From contig NZ_AUDI01000020.1 in NCBI RefSeq assembly GCF_000425385.1, positions 1-64,000 on the forward strand: a DNA stretch of 64,000 nt, given 5' to 3'. Source of the DNA: Pseudoduganella violaceinigra DSM 15887. Its GTDB lineage: Bacteria > Pseudomonadota > Gammaproteobacteria > Burkholderiales > Burkholderiaceae_D. Below the pieces are notes generated by a model, which made no database searches, was not told the origin of the DNA, and saw only the letters and a list, made by a program, of their open reading frames with translations. The translations under genes and the position numbers were made by a program. Below are positions 52,408 through 60,838 of this stretch, piece after piece. Each line of letters opens with the position of its first letter. The stretch's first letter is position 1.

Positions 52408-53031
52408 ATGCGCCTGTATCACAACCCACTGTCTTCCAATGCCCGCCGTGTATTGCTGGTGGCAAGCCATCTCGGCATCCAGCTCGATGAAATCCTGATC
52501 GACTTCGCCAGCGAAGCCGACCGCAAGCGCCTCGAAGAAGTGAACATTTGCGGCAAGGTGCCGGTGCTGGAGGACGACGGCCTGCAACTGTGGGAATCCT
52601 GCGCCATCATGCAATACCTGGCCGACAAGGCCGGCGCCACCGAGCTGTACCCGACCGGCCTGAAAGAGCGCGCCGACGTCAACCGCTGGATGTTCTTCAG
52701 CGCCCAGCACTTCGCGCCGGCCATCGGCATCCTGACCTGGGAATACCTGTGGAAGAATCTCGTGACCGGCCAGGGCCCTGATCCGGTCGAGATCGCCAAA
52801 GGCGAAACCTATGTGCACGAACACGCGGCCGTGCTCGACAAGCACCTGGCCACGCGCCAGTGGCTGAGCGGCGACAAGCTGACGCTGGCCGACTTCGCCG
52901 TGGCGGCGCCGATGATGTATGTCAGCCGCGCCAAAGTTCCTGTCGAACAATATCCGCACCTGCTGGCGTGGGCTGAGCGCGTCCAGCAGCTGCCGGCATG
53001 GCAGCAGACCGAGACGCCTTGGCCTTTTTAA
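52408..53031 (+). CDS. Glutathione S-transferase family protein
   Basis: A 207-residue GST with an N-terminal thioredoxin fold (MRLYHNPLSSNARRVLLVAS; Ser-containing SSNA active loop), NICGKVPVLEDDG with the cis-Pro and LWESCAIMQYLADK glutathione contacts. A C-terminal helical domain includes LTLADFAVAAPMMY. It should conjugate or reduce with glutathione; the substrate is unknown. An AAGGAG ribosome site precedes the ATG. Confidence 0.92.
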   Translation: MRLYHNPLSSNARRVLLVASHLGIQLDEILIDFASEADRKRLEEVNICGKVPVLEDDGLQLWESCAIMQYLADKAGATELYPTGLKERADVNRWMFFSAQHFAPAIGILTWEYLWKNLVTGQGPDPVEIAKGETYVHEHAAVLDKHLATRQWLSGDKLTLADFAVAAPMMYVSRAKVPVEQYPHLLAWAERVQQLPAWQQTETPWPF

Positions 53032-53118
53032 GCATTGTGTGAAGTGACGCACAGAGTGCGGCCGGTCCGAAACATAAGATGGAATCGTCTCTTTCAGGAC
53101 ATCCCTAGTTTTGGACTT

Positions 53119-53148
53119 GGCCCACTCTCCGGAGTGGGCGTTTTTTTT
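53119..53148 (+). terminator. Terminator after GST
   Basis: Stem gcccactc (53120-53127) / gagtgggc (53132-53139) with a 4-nt loop and a run of eight T. A perfect 14-bp tandem duplication (ttttttctgggaga at 53143-53156 and 53157-53170) follows directly. Confidence 0.88.
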
Positions 53149-53225
53149 CTGGGAGATTTTTTCTGGGAGAGGCGTCTTGCCGAGAAAATTGCACGCCATC
53201 GCTCTCTGGCTTCCATGGTAAAAGT

Positions 53226-53304
53226 CAGGGTCAGCTCTGGCAATCGGACAAAACGCTGTGCGTCGCGCAGCGAAAAGCTCCTCGAGAAGCCAGAGCTCGA
53301 CTCT
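53226..53304. repeat. Probable decayed palindromic element
   Basis: cagggtcagctctggcaatcggaca (from 53226) resembles the class A end (cggggtcaggtctgtcatttggaca), and agctctggc (53233-53241) is inverted at 53289-53297. It seems to be a degenerate relative without intact outer ends. It lies in the otherwise gene-free stretch 53032-53393. Confidence 0.4.
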
Positions 53305-53393
53305 CAAATTGGAAGCAATGCAGGCATCCAACAGTGTACTTGCCCTCGCTTGGCGGACTGGATAGCATGGCATTATCAAAGAGGAGGTCCGAT

Positions 53394-54098
53394 ATGCCAT
53401 CATCCGCGCTTCCCACGCCAGAGCAAGTCGATCGCTGGCAAGCCATGCGCCAAAAGGCTTTCAAGGCAGTACCTGAAGGCGGGCGCACCATCACCTACCT
53501 TGGCAAGAAATTCCACGTCTACCCGAATACGTTCTGGCCCTTTCTCGATAGCCAGCCGCTGGTGCGCAATTTCCGCATCAAGGCCGGCCAGAGCGTGCTC
53601 GATGTGGGGACCGGCTCCGGCGTGATCGCCATTTTCGCCTGCTACCAGCGGGCCTCGCGCGTGCTGGCGCTGGATGTGAATCCCGCCGCCATCCGCAGCG
53701 CGCGCCGCAACGCGCAGGAACACGGTTTTGAGGACGTGATGGAAGTGCGCCGCTCCGACCTGTTCGAAAACGTCGGCGATGAGCGTTTCGATGTGATCAC
53801 CGCCAACCTGCCGTTCCGCGACAAGCCCGCGCCGGATGTGGTGGCGCGCTCGCAGTGGGATACCGACTTCCGCACCAACACGCTGTTCTTCGAGCAGGTC
53901 GGACGCCACCTGAAGCCGGGTGGACGTATCTACTTCGCGCATTCGAACTTCGGCGCGGTGAAGGAGGTGCGGCGCCTAGCCAAAGAGGCCGGTTTCAGTA
54001 TCCGGATGATGGCCCGCAGTGTGGCCGAACGCGATCAGGAGCGCCAGTTCTTTGCCTTCCTGATCAAGCCTGCGGCTGATCATGGACGGGCTGCTTGA
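53394..54098 (+). CDS. Class I SAM-dependent methyltransferase
   Basis: A 234-residue methyltransferase. Motif I is VLDVGTGSGVIAI, motif II ALDVNPAAI, and motif IV reads ITANLPFRD, like the NPPY/F motif of N- or C-methyltransferases acting on nitrogen or aromatic groups. ATG 53394 has a strong GAGGAGG ribosome site at 53381-53387; the open frame upstream to 53334 is not needed. Its last 17 bases overlap the sulfotransferase gene, so both belong to the same transcript. The substrate is unknown. Confidence 0.87.
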   Translation: MPSSALPTPEQVDRWQAMRQKAFKAVPEGGRTITYLGKKFHVYPNTFWPFLDSQPLVRNFRIKAGQSVLDVGTGSGVIAIFACYQRASRVLALDVNPAAIRSARRNAQEHGFEDVMEVRRSDLFENVGDERFDVITANLPFRDKPAPDVVARSQWDTDFRTNTLFFEQVGRHLKPGGRIYFAHSNFGAVKEVRRLAKEAGFSIRMMARSVAERDQERQFFAFLIKPAADHGRAA

Positions 54099-55326
54099 TA
54101 CCATCCGCCAGCTGCGGGCGGTGCCGCATGCACCGTGGCGTATGCAGGTCAGGCGCGTGGCCGTTATCCTGACCAGTTCGCGTTCCGGTTCCACGCTGTT
54201 CAAGGCGGCCTTGGCGCGCCATCCCGGCATTGCCAGCCTGGATGGCGAGGCGGAGCCTTTCCTGGCATTGAGCGGCAACGGTTTCGGCTGCGACCCCGCC
54301 TGCAGCAGCGATGCCATTGCGCGCCTGCGCAATGCCGATGCGCTGGCCGACGAGATCTTCGACGGACTGACCGTTCCCGCTTCCACGCCGGCGCCGCTGG
54401 CCGAAATGAAGGCGCGCTGGCGCAAGCGCCTGCTGCTGCAGTTCCCCGCGCTGTTCGCGCTGCCCGCCCGCTATGCGCAGCTCGAGCGCGCGCTGGACGA
54501 GGCGCTGCTGCCCAGCCAGTGGCCCGCAGTGCCGGGCGAGCAGGAGTTACAGGATGCGGTGCTGGGCGCGGTGTACTGGCGCGAGCCCTGGCGCCTGGAT
54601 TATTACGACGCCAGCCCGGGTCCCGGCGAGCGCCGCCCTTTCGGCGAGGACGCCAAGATTGAAGAGCCGCCGTTTGTCTCGCCCTCCATGCTGGCCAGCC
54701 ACTTCGCGCAAGACGATGCGGCCAGCAAGGTTCTGCTGTTCAAGACGCCGTCCGATGCCTATCGCTTCGGCCTGTACGAGCAGCTGTTCCCGCAGGCGCA
54801 GGTGCGCTACCTGCACCTGGCGCGCAGCTTCGCGGCCTGTGTCAACGGCATGATGGATGGCTGGCTGTCGCCCACCGGTTTCCATGCCCACGATATGCAG
54901 CGCCAGGGCGTGGAGCTTGGCATCGGCGGCTATTCGGATCAATGCGCGGGCGGCCGGCGCTGGTGGAAATTCGACCTGCCGCCGAACTGGCGCAGCTTCA
55001 TCAACGCCCCGCTGGAAGAGGTGTGCCTGAACCAGTGGCTGTCCTGCCATCGCCATATCTTCGACAGCGGCGTGGCGGCGCTGCCGGTGCGTTTCGAGTC
55101 CTTCCTGGCCGATCCGGCCGCGGTGCTCGAGCGCGCCTGCGAATGGCTTGACCTGCCGCCCTTGCCGCAGGCGCCGCAGCTGCCGATCACCATGGCGACC
55201 GAGGCGCCCGCGCCGGGCCGCTGGCGCAAACGCAGCGCCGAGCTGCTGCCGCTGGCGCAGCGCGCCGAGGTGGCGGACATGATGCATGCGCTGGGCTATG
55301 GCATGGCGCCGGAGCGGTGGCAATGA
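54082..55326 (+). CDS. PAPS-dependent sulfotransferase family protein
   Basis: A 414-residue protein. SSRSGSTLF (residues 32-40) is the 5'-phosphosulfate-binding loop of sulfotransferases. A second conserved stretch, QVRYLHLARSFAACVNGMM, is like the 3'-phosphate-binding region with its Arg and Ser. It is cytosolic and longer than simple sulfotransferases. It should transfer sulfate from PAPS to an unknown acceptor. The gene overlaps both neighbours (17 bp with the methyltransferase, 4 bp with the ureohydrolase), and an APS kinase gene lies just beyond, which supports a sulfation role. Confidence 0.82.
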   Translation: MDGLLDTIRQLRAVPHAPWRMQVRRVAVILTSSRSGSTLFKAALARHPGIASLDGEAEPFLALSGNGFGCDPACSSDAIARLRNADALADEIFDGLTVPASTPAPLAEMKARWRKRLLLQFPALFALPARYAQLERALDEALLPSQWPAVPGEQELQDAVLGAVYWREPWRLDYYDASPGPGERRPFGEDAKIEEPPFVSPSMLASHFAQDDAASKVLLFKTPSDAYRFGLYEQLFPQAQVRYLHLARSFAACVNGMMDGWLSPTGFHAHDMQRQGVELGIGGYSDQCAGGRRWWKFDLPPNWRSFINAPLEEVCLNQWLSCHRHIFDSGVAALPVRFESFLADPAAVLERACEWLDLPPLPQAPQLPITMATEAPAPGRWRKRSAELLPLAQRAEVADMMHALGYGMAPERWQ

Positions 55327-56252
55327 TCCGCCGCCTGCTGGTGCCCTATCTGATGGGAAAATGGCGCTTCGGCTTGCAGCGCCTGCAGCACTTCGATCCG
55401 CATCCTTGGACCGTGGTGCGCTCGCCGCAGTCGACCGCCACCGAATTGGCGGACCGCGACGAGCAGATGCGCAGCATGGGCCGCGTCTACGCCGAACTGG
55501 CGCGGCATGTGGAGGACGCGGTGCGGGCGGGCGACCTGCCGTTCAGCATATCGGGCGATTGCGTGTCCACCATGGGCGTGATGGCCGGCCTGCAGCGTGC
55601 CGGGCGCGAACCGCAGCGCATGCTGTGGCTGGACGCGCATGGCGATTTCCATACCTGGGCCACGACCCAGACCCAGTATTTGGGCGGTATGCCGCTGGCC
55701 ATGCTGGTCGGGAAGCCGGACCGGCGCCAACGCCAGCGCGATTCCATCTCCGCCTTGCGCCAGGCGCTGGGGGCAAGCCCTTATCCGGAAGCGCGGGTGC
55801 TGCTGTCGGACGCGCGCGATCTGGATCCGGGCGAGGACGAGGAGTTGGCCAGGTCGGCCATCGTGCGCTGCACGCTGGACCAGGTGCTGCAGCACCTGTC
55901 GCCGCGCGAGACGCTGTACCTGCACTTCGACACCGATGTGCTGGACGAGGCGCAGCGCATGCCGGCGCTGAAGTACCACGTGCCGGCCGGTCCGCGGCTG
56001 GAGGAAATGGCGGCGCTGTTCCGCCGCTTGCGCGACTATCCCCTGCTGGCGGTATCGGTATCGGCGTGGCACGCGGAGCTCGATGCGGGCGACCAGGCGG
56101 CCCGCATCTGCCTTGCGCTGCTCGGCGAGCTGTTGCCCGATGCCGGCAGCACGCCGCGCGCGCGCAATTCGGCCAGCACCAGTTCGATGCAGTCGGCCAG
56201 GCTGCCGTCGGCGGTGTCGAGCGAGAGCTCGGGCGCGAGCGGCACTTCGTAG
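55323..56252 (+). CDS. Arginase/ureohydrolase family protein with altered metal site
   Basis: A 309-residue ureohydrolase-fold protein. The metal motifs are DAHGDFHT (104-111) and HFDTDVLD (D203, D205). The first site, usually GGDH, reads SGDC (77-80), so a Mn-ligand His is replaced by Cys. It may hydrolyse a guanidino or acetylated group, or lack classical activity. The recognisable fold ends near residue 274. The last 35 residues (GSTPRAR onwards) are encoded opposite cysC and look like read-through. ATG 55323 overlaps the sulfotransferase stop (ATGA). Confidence 0.8.
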   Translation: MIRRLLVPYLMGKWRFGLQRLQHFDPHPWTVVRSPQSTATELADRDEQMRSMGRVYAELARHVEDAVRAGDLPFSISGDCVSTMGVMAGLQRAGREPQRMLWLDAHGDFHTWATTQTQYLGGMPLAMLVGKPDRRQRQRDSISALRQALGASPYPEARVLLSDARDLDPGEDEELARSAIVRCTLDQVLQHLSPRETLYLHFDTDVLDEAQRMPALKYHVPAGPRLEEMAALFRRLRDYPLLAVSVSAWHAELDAGDQAARICLALLGELLPDAGSTPRARNSASTSSMQSARLPSAVSSESSGASGTS

Positions 56253-56719
56253 GGCGCCGAGACGCCGGTGAACTGTGTCACTTCACCGGCGCGGGCACGG
56301 CGGTATAAGCCTTTGACGTCGCGCTGTTCGCACACGTCCAGCGGGCAGCGGCACCAGGCTTCGATGAAATCGCCCTCGGCCTGCATGGCGCGCACGCGGT
56401 CGCGGTCGGCGCGCAGGGGGGAAATGAAGGCGGCCAGCACGATGGCGCCGGTATCGGCCAGCAGGCGGGCGGTTTCGCCGGCGCGCCGGATGTTTTCGCT
56501 GCGCTCAGCCGGGGAAAAGCCCAGGTCGGAGCACAGGCCCTGGCGCAGGATGTCGCCGTCCAGCAGCACGGCCTGGCAGCCGTCGAGGAACAGGCGCTGT
56601 TCGATCGCGCGCGCCAGCGTGGTTTTGCCGGCTCCGGACAGGCCGGTGAACCAGACCACCGCGCCGCGATGGCCATGCATCTCTTCGCGCTGACGGCGCG
56701 ATACGTTGAAGGAGTTCAT
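56036..56719 (-). CDS. cysC: Adenylyl-sulfate (APS) kinase
   Basis: A 227-residue kinase that makes PAPS from APS and ATP. Walker A GLSGAGKTT is at 26-34, LLDGDILRQGLCSDLGFSP is the substrate region, and FISPLRADRDRVR the lid. The conserved domain ends near residue 191 (RARGVLP). A 36-residue tail then runs into the antisense of the ureohydrolase gene; the overlap is 217 bp (56036-56252). No cysD/cysN is in this window. Such kinases are needed for sulfation, since assimilation in many betaproteobacteria reduces APS directly. It is divergent from the FAD/NAD(P)-binding gene with 33 nt between the starts. Confidence 0.92.
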   Translation of the reverse strand: MNSFNVSRRQREEMHGHRGAVVWFTGLSGAGKTTLARAIEQRLFLDGCQAVLLDGDILRQGLCSDLGFSPAERSENIRRAGETARLLADTGAIVLAAFISPLRADRDRVRAMQAEGDFIEAWCRCPLDVCEQRDVKGLYRRARAGEVTQFTGVSAPYEVPLAPELSLDTADGSLADCIELVLAELRARGVLPASGNSSPSSARQMRAAWSPASSSACHADTDTASRG

Positions 56720-56752
56720 GATGCGACTATATACGCGATACGGGGGCGTGGC

Positions 56753-58114
56753 ATGCGCACAATACTGATCGTGGGAGCCGGGTTTTCAGGTGTGGCGTGC
56801 GCGATACAGCTGCTGCGCGGGGCTGGCGAGCAGCCGCTGCGCGTGCTGCTGTTGAACCGCAGCGGGCGCATGGCGCGCGGCATGGCCTATGGCACGCAAA
56901 GCCCGCAGCACCTGCTCAATGTGGTGGCGGCCAACATGAGCGTACTGCCGGACGATCCCGAGCACTTCCTGCATTACGCCAGCATGCGTGATAGCCGGGT
57001 GACGGGCGCCTCCTTTGTCGCGCGCAGCGTGTACGGCGATTACCTGGAATGGTCGCTGCGGCAGGCGCAGTCGCAGGCGGCGCGCCACGTGGCATTGGAT
57101 TGCGTGAGCGGCAGCGTAAGCAGGCTGCAGGCCATCGACGACGGCAGGCTTGCCGCCACGCTGGAAGACGGGCGCCGTATCGAAGCGGACCGGGTGGTGC
57201 TGGCCTTCGGGCATTTCGCCGCGCCGCCGCCGGCGCTGTTGCACGGTTCCCTGGTCGATAGCGTGCGTTATGCCGCCGACCCCTGGCAGGCCGGCCTGTT
57301 GTCCACCATCGGCGTGCACGAGCCGGTGCTGCTGTTGGGGACCGGCTTGACGGCGGTGGATATCGCCCTGCAGCTGCTGCGCCGTAATCCGGCGCAGCGC
57401 GTGCATGCGCTGTCGCGCCATGGCCTGCTGCCGCAACCCTATCTGCCGCCAACCGGCCAACTGGCCGGCAGCACGCTGTTGCGCGATGGCGTGCCGACCG
57501 CGCGCGGCGCCTTGCGTGCCTTCCTCCAGCAAGTCGAATGCCTGGAAGCGGCAGGCCTGGACTGGCACGACGCCATGGCCGCACTGCGCCACCAGGCGGC
57601 CCATATCTGGCAAGGCTGGCCGCCCGCGGAACGGCGCCGCTTCCTGCGCCACCTGCGGCCCTATTGGGAAGTGCACCGGCACCAGCTGCCGCCCACCGTG
57701 CAGCAGGAGCTGACGCTGGCCATGGAACGCGGCGCATTGCGCGTGACGGCCGGCCGGGCGATCTCCGTGCGCGACGAAGCGGAGCTGTCGGTGCTGTCGG
57801 TGCAGCCGCGCGGCGAGGACACGCAGATCGAGCTGCGCGCCGCCCGCATCATCAACTGCACCGGAAGCTGCGCCAGCCCGCGCCGCGCGCAAGTGCCGCT
57901 GGTGCGCCAGCTGCTGGCGGACGGCCTGGTGCAGGCCGATGCCCTCGGGATGGGTTTGAAGGTCGGCGCGGACTGCGCCGTGCTGGGCGCCGACGGCGCG
58001 CCGACGCCGGGGCTGTACTATATCGGCCCTTGGCTCAAGGCCGGATACTGGGAGGCCAGCGCCGTGCCTGAACTGCGCCAGTTCGCGGCCGTCATCGCCC
58101 GCGCCTGCCTATAG
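56753..58114 (+). CDS. FAD/NAD(P)-binding protein (PF13454-type)
   Basis: A 453-residue two-dinucleotide-binding protein. The N-terminus TILIVGAGFSGVACAIQLL is an FAD-binding GxGxxG motif; a second GTGLTAVDIAL near 200 is the NAD(P) motif. The YdhS/HpnW-like family (NAD_binding_9) fits, with GMAYGTQSPQHLLNV as a hallmark. Activity might be an N-hydroxylation or oxidation. ATG 56753 is selected for the motif start; the frame opens at 56669. In this context it could modify the molecule that is sulfated, but it is transcribed divergently from cysC. Confidence 0.85.
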   Translation: MRTILIVGAGFSGVACAIQLLRGAGEQPLRVLLLNRSGRMARGMAYGTQSPQHLLNVVAANMSVLPDDPEHFLHYASMRDSRVTGASFVARSVYGDYLEWSLRQAQSQAARHVALDCVSGSVSRLQAIDDGRLAATLEDGRRIEADRVVLAFGHFAAPPPALLHGSLVDSVRYAADPWQAGLLSTIGVHEPVLLLGTGLTAVDIALQLLRRNPAQRVHALSRHGLLPQPYLPPTGQLAGSTLLRDGVPTARGALRAFLQQVECLEAAGLDWHDAMAALRHQAAHIWQGWPPAERRRFLRHLRPYWEVHRHQLPPTVQQELTLAMERGALRVTAGRAISVRDEAELSVLSVQPRGEDTQIELRAARIINCTGSCASPRRAQVPLVRQLLADGLVQADALGMGLKVGADCAVLGADGAPTPGLYYIGPWLKAGYWEASAVPELRQFAAVIARACL

Positions 58115-58153
58115 AATTCCGCCGCAACGGGAGGGACTTACTCTCGGCCAGTG

Positions 58154-58993
58154 CTAGTTGTGGAGCAGGGCGGCGGTAAGCGATTTCACTTCTTCCGCCG
58201 ATTCCTCCATGACGTTGGCCAGGGTGCCGTCGCCGACGGTGAAGTCGATGGTGCTGGCCGCCGCGACCGACGTGGCGCCCGGGCGGGCGTGCAGCGGCGA
58301 GGCGACCGGGGACAAGTCGTTGGCCAGCAGCAGCGTATCGCCCAGGTTCTCGGGCGGCAGGGCGCGCAGGCCTTCCCACATGGCTTCCACGGCCTTGAAC
58401 ACATTATCGGGAATCATCAGCTTTTGCAGTACGCCGCGGCCGATCTGCACCTCGCCGAAGGCGGTCCAGTCTTCCGGATCGCCTTCCATGACCTCGGGAT
58501 ACGCTTCGGCCTGCGACAGCATGTAAAAGCCGCCGACTTCATGCACGATGCCAGCGAACATGGCGGTGTCCGGATCGACATGGGACACGCGCCGGGCAAT
58601 CACCTGCGCCAAGGCCGCCACGTGGGCCGTGTGCTCCCACAGCTGATTGGCCTTGGCCTTCAGCAGGGGATTGCGGATCTTGATGCTCAGCTGGCGCACG
58701 ATCACCGAGGTCACCAGCGACTGCAGGGTGCGCACGCCGAGGCGCTGCACCGCCGTTTTCACGCTGGAGATCTCCATGCCGGTACGGTTATAGGCCACCG
58801 AGTTGGCGATCGCCACCGTGCGCGCCGCCAGCAGCGGATCGGCCTGCACCAGCTTGGCCGCCAGGTCGATATGGCAATTCTCATCGTTCAGCGCGCGCTG
58901 CAGCTTGACCGAGGCGTCGATATTGGTGGGGAATGAAAGCTCACCACGGCCGGCTTGGGCTGCGATGGCTTTGAAGGCTTCGAGTCTGTCCAT
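58154..58993 (-). CDS. HDOD domain-containing protein
   Basis: A 279-residue HDOD protein, a non-catalytic relative of HD phosphohydrolases used in signalling. Typical blocks are VQADPLLAARTVAIANSVAY, AVQRLGVRTLQSLV and LWEHTAHVAALAQVIAR, and MFAGIVHEVGGFYML keeps one HE pair. No GGDEF/EAL domain is attached. It likely acts as a scaffold in c-di-GMP or stress signalling. It stands alone on the - strand. Confidence 0.9.
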   Translation of the reverse strand: MDRLEAFKAIAAQAGRGELSFPTNIDASVKLQRALNDENCHIDLAAKLVQADPLLAARTVAIANSVAYNRTGMEISSVKTAVQRLGVRTLQSLVTSVIVRQLSIKIRNPLLKAKANQLWEHTAHVAALAQVIARRVSHVDPDTAMFAGIVHEVGGFYMLSQAEAYPEVMEGDPEDWTAFGEVQIGRGVLQKLMIPDNVFKAVEAMWEGLRALPPENLGDTLLLANDLSPVASPLHARPGATSVAAASTIDFTVGDGTLANVMEESAEEVKSLTAALLHN

Positions 58994-59102
58994 GCGAAAA
59001 GTATAAGTAGAATTTGCCCTAAGGAACTAGGTCAGGGCGACAATTTTGATGAATTTTTCCGCAGGCCCGGCCGCGCCCCATTGACACAGGCTATGCCCCG
59101 TT

Positions 59103-59387
59103 TCAGCCTTCGCCGAAGATGGCGTCGCACCCTTCCACGGTGCCTTCGACGTCGCCCAGTTCGTCGACCAGTTCCAGGTCTTCGAGTTCTTCCACTGCAT
59201 TGGTAAAGCTGTTGTGCTTGGTGGCGCCGATCAGGCGGTAGATTTCACCGTCTTCATTGCGGATGCCAATCAGCAGTTTTTCCTTACGGACCGCGTCGGC
59301 GGTCGTGGTTTCCAGCAGCAGGTTGCCGGTGATTTGCTTGTCGAATTCGGCTGGCCTGATGCCGTCCAGCAGGGTAGTCTTTAACAT
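59103..59387 (-). CDS. Small acidic protein of unknown function
   Basis: A 94-residue protein, strongly acidic at its end (VEELEDLELVDELGDVEGTV). It has no signal and no membrane helix. I do not recognise it. It starts 12 nt after the MarR-type gene on the same strand, so it is probably part of the same transcript and could be a regulator-linked factor. Confidence 0.7.
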   Translation of the reverse strand: MLKTTLLDGIRPAEFDKQITGNLLLETTTADAVRKEKLLIGIRNEDGEIYRLIGATKHNSFTNAVEELEDLELVDELGDVEGTVEGCDAIFGEG

Positions 59388-59399
59388 TCTTTGCGTTCT

Positions 59400-59837
59400 T
59401 TAAAGTGGTGAACCGGCACTGATGGTGGCCCTCAGGCCGGTCAGGGTGCGTTCCAGTGCTTCATAATCGGCGTCGCTATAGTCGGCGAACAACTGGACGC
59501 CTTTCGCGACAATTACCGGGAACACCCTGGCAAACAGCTGCTCGCCCGACGGCGTCAGGCGCACGAAAAAGGAGCGCTTGTCGTCCGCATTGCGTTCCCG
59601 TTCCACCAGGCCCTTCTGTTCCAGGCGTTCGATGACGCCGGTCAGGGTGCCCTTGGTGATCAGGGTGCGTTCGCCCAGTTCCTTGTAGCTCATGCCGGGA
59701 GTGTTGCCCAATGTGGCAATGATATCGAATTGTGCGTGGGTGAGGCCAAGCTGGCGCACATGCCCGCCGGACCATCTCTCAAACCCCTGCATGCATTCGG
59801 CCAGCAGCCGGATGCTCTTCAAATATCGTTCGCCCAT
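59400..59837 (-). CDS. MarR-family transcriptional regulator
   Basis: A 145-residue winged-helix regulator. LGLTHAQFDIIATLGNTPGM, SYKELGERTLITKGTLTGVIERLE and DKRSFFVRLTPSGEQLF cover the HTH and wing. MarR proteins respond to phenolic or other small ligands and often control the divergent gene, here an EamA exporter with an 80-nt shared upstream region. The operator could not be located with confidence. Confidence 0.92.
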   Translation of the reverse strand: MGERYLKSIRLLAECMQGFERWSGGHVRQLGLTHAQFDIIATLGNTPGMSYKELGERTLITKGTLTGVIERLEQKGLVERERNADDKRSFFVRLTPSGEQLFARVFPVIVAKGVQLFADYSDADYEALERTLTGLRATISAGSPL

Positions 59838-59917
59838 GACACGGGATTATAGCGCCCGCCAGCACTAGGCGGCATCGGTTACTATATGCAAACTTATAAC
59901 AAGATGCGGTTTTCGCC

Positions 59918-60835
59918 ATGCCTCTGCACGCACGCGGTATCCTGGCCCTGCTGGTGGTGACCATCGTCTGGGGCACCACCTTCCCCGCCATGAAGGACAT
60001 GACCGACAGCCTGTCGGCCAACTGGATCGTGGCGTCGCGCTTTGCGATCGCCGGCTTGCTGCTGTCGCCCTTCCTGCTGCGCGCCACATGGCGCGACCTG
60101 CACTACGGTTTCCTGGCCGGTGTGCTGCTGTTCTTCTGCTACCTGACCCAGGTCGAAGGCCTGAGCCTGACCTCCTCCAACCGCAACGCCTTCATCTGTG
60201 GCCTGAACGTGCTGGTGGTGCCGCTGCTGGGTATTGCCATGGGGAAATGGCCGGACAAGCGCATCGTGCTGGCGCTGCTGCTGGCGCTCGGCGGCTTGTT
60301 CGCCCTGTGCTGGGACGGCAGCTTCAGCTGGAGCCGCGGCGACTGGCTGGCGCTGGCGGCGGCCTTCCTGTTCGGCCTCTACATCAAGGTGATGGAACAG
60401 TTCTCGCGCAAGGTCGAGCGCCTGATGACCCTGACCGTGGCCCAGATCTGGACGGTTGCCGTGTTCGCCGCCCTGTGGATATTGCTGCGCGAAATGCCGC
60501 GCGGCGCCATCGACGTGCAGCACGATGCCGCCGACTACTACAGCTATATCTGGCAGGGCCTGCTGGCCTATAAATGGAATCTGGCCTACCTGGGCGTGGT
60601 CGCCACGGCCGCCATCATTTCCCTGCAGACCTGGGGCCAGAGCCATGCCAGCGCCAACGAGGCGGCGGTGATCTATGCCTTCGAACCTGCCAGCGCGGCC
60701 ATCTTCGGCTACTTCTGGCTGGGCGAGACCATGGGCCCGATGCAGCTGCTGGGCGCGGCGATGTTGATCTCCGGTATGATTGTCAGCCAATGGAATACCC
60801 CGGAGCGGCCCGCCGCGGCGCTCGTCCCTGAATAG
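59918..60835 (+). CDS. DMT-superfamily transporter (EamA domain)
   Basis: A 305-residue protein with ten predicted membrane helices in two EamA repeats. The first repeat begins with VTIVWGTTFPAMKD, and the second ends with AFEPASAAIFGYFWLGE, both characteristic. Substrate unknown; metabolite export is usual. It is likely controlled by the divergent MarR-type gene. The following AraC-type gene starts 3 nt downstream. Confidence 0.9.
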   Translation: MPLHARGILALLVVTIVWGTTFPAMKDMTDSLSANWIVASRFAIAGLLLSPFLLRATWRDLHYGFLAGVLLFFCYLTQVEGLSLTSSNRNAFICGLNVLVVPLLGIAMGKWPDKRIVLALLLALGGLFALCWDGSFSWSRGDWLALAAAFLFGLYIKVMEQFSRKVERLMTLTVAQIWTVAVFAALWILLREMPRGAIDVQHDAADYYSYIWQGLLAYKWNLAYLGVVATAAIISLQTWGQSHASANEAAVIYAFEPASAAIFGYFWLGETMGPMQLLGAAMLISGMIVSQWNTPERPAAALVPE

Positions 60836-60838
60836 ACG

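Noticed and set aside
59838..59917. MarR operator in the MarR/EamA intergenic region
   Set aside because: A gttac...tataac arrangement near 59878-59905 is imperfect and AT-rich; support is too weak to call.
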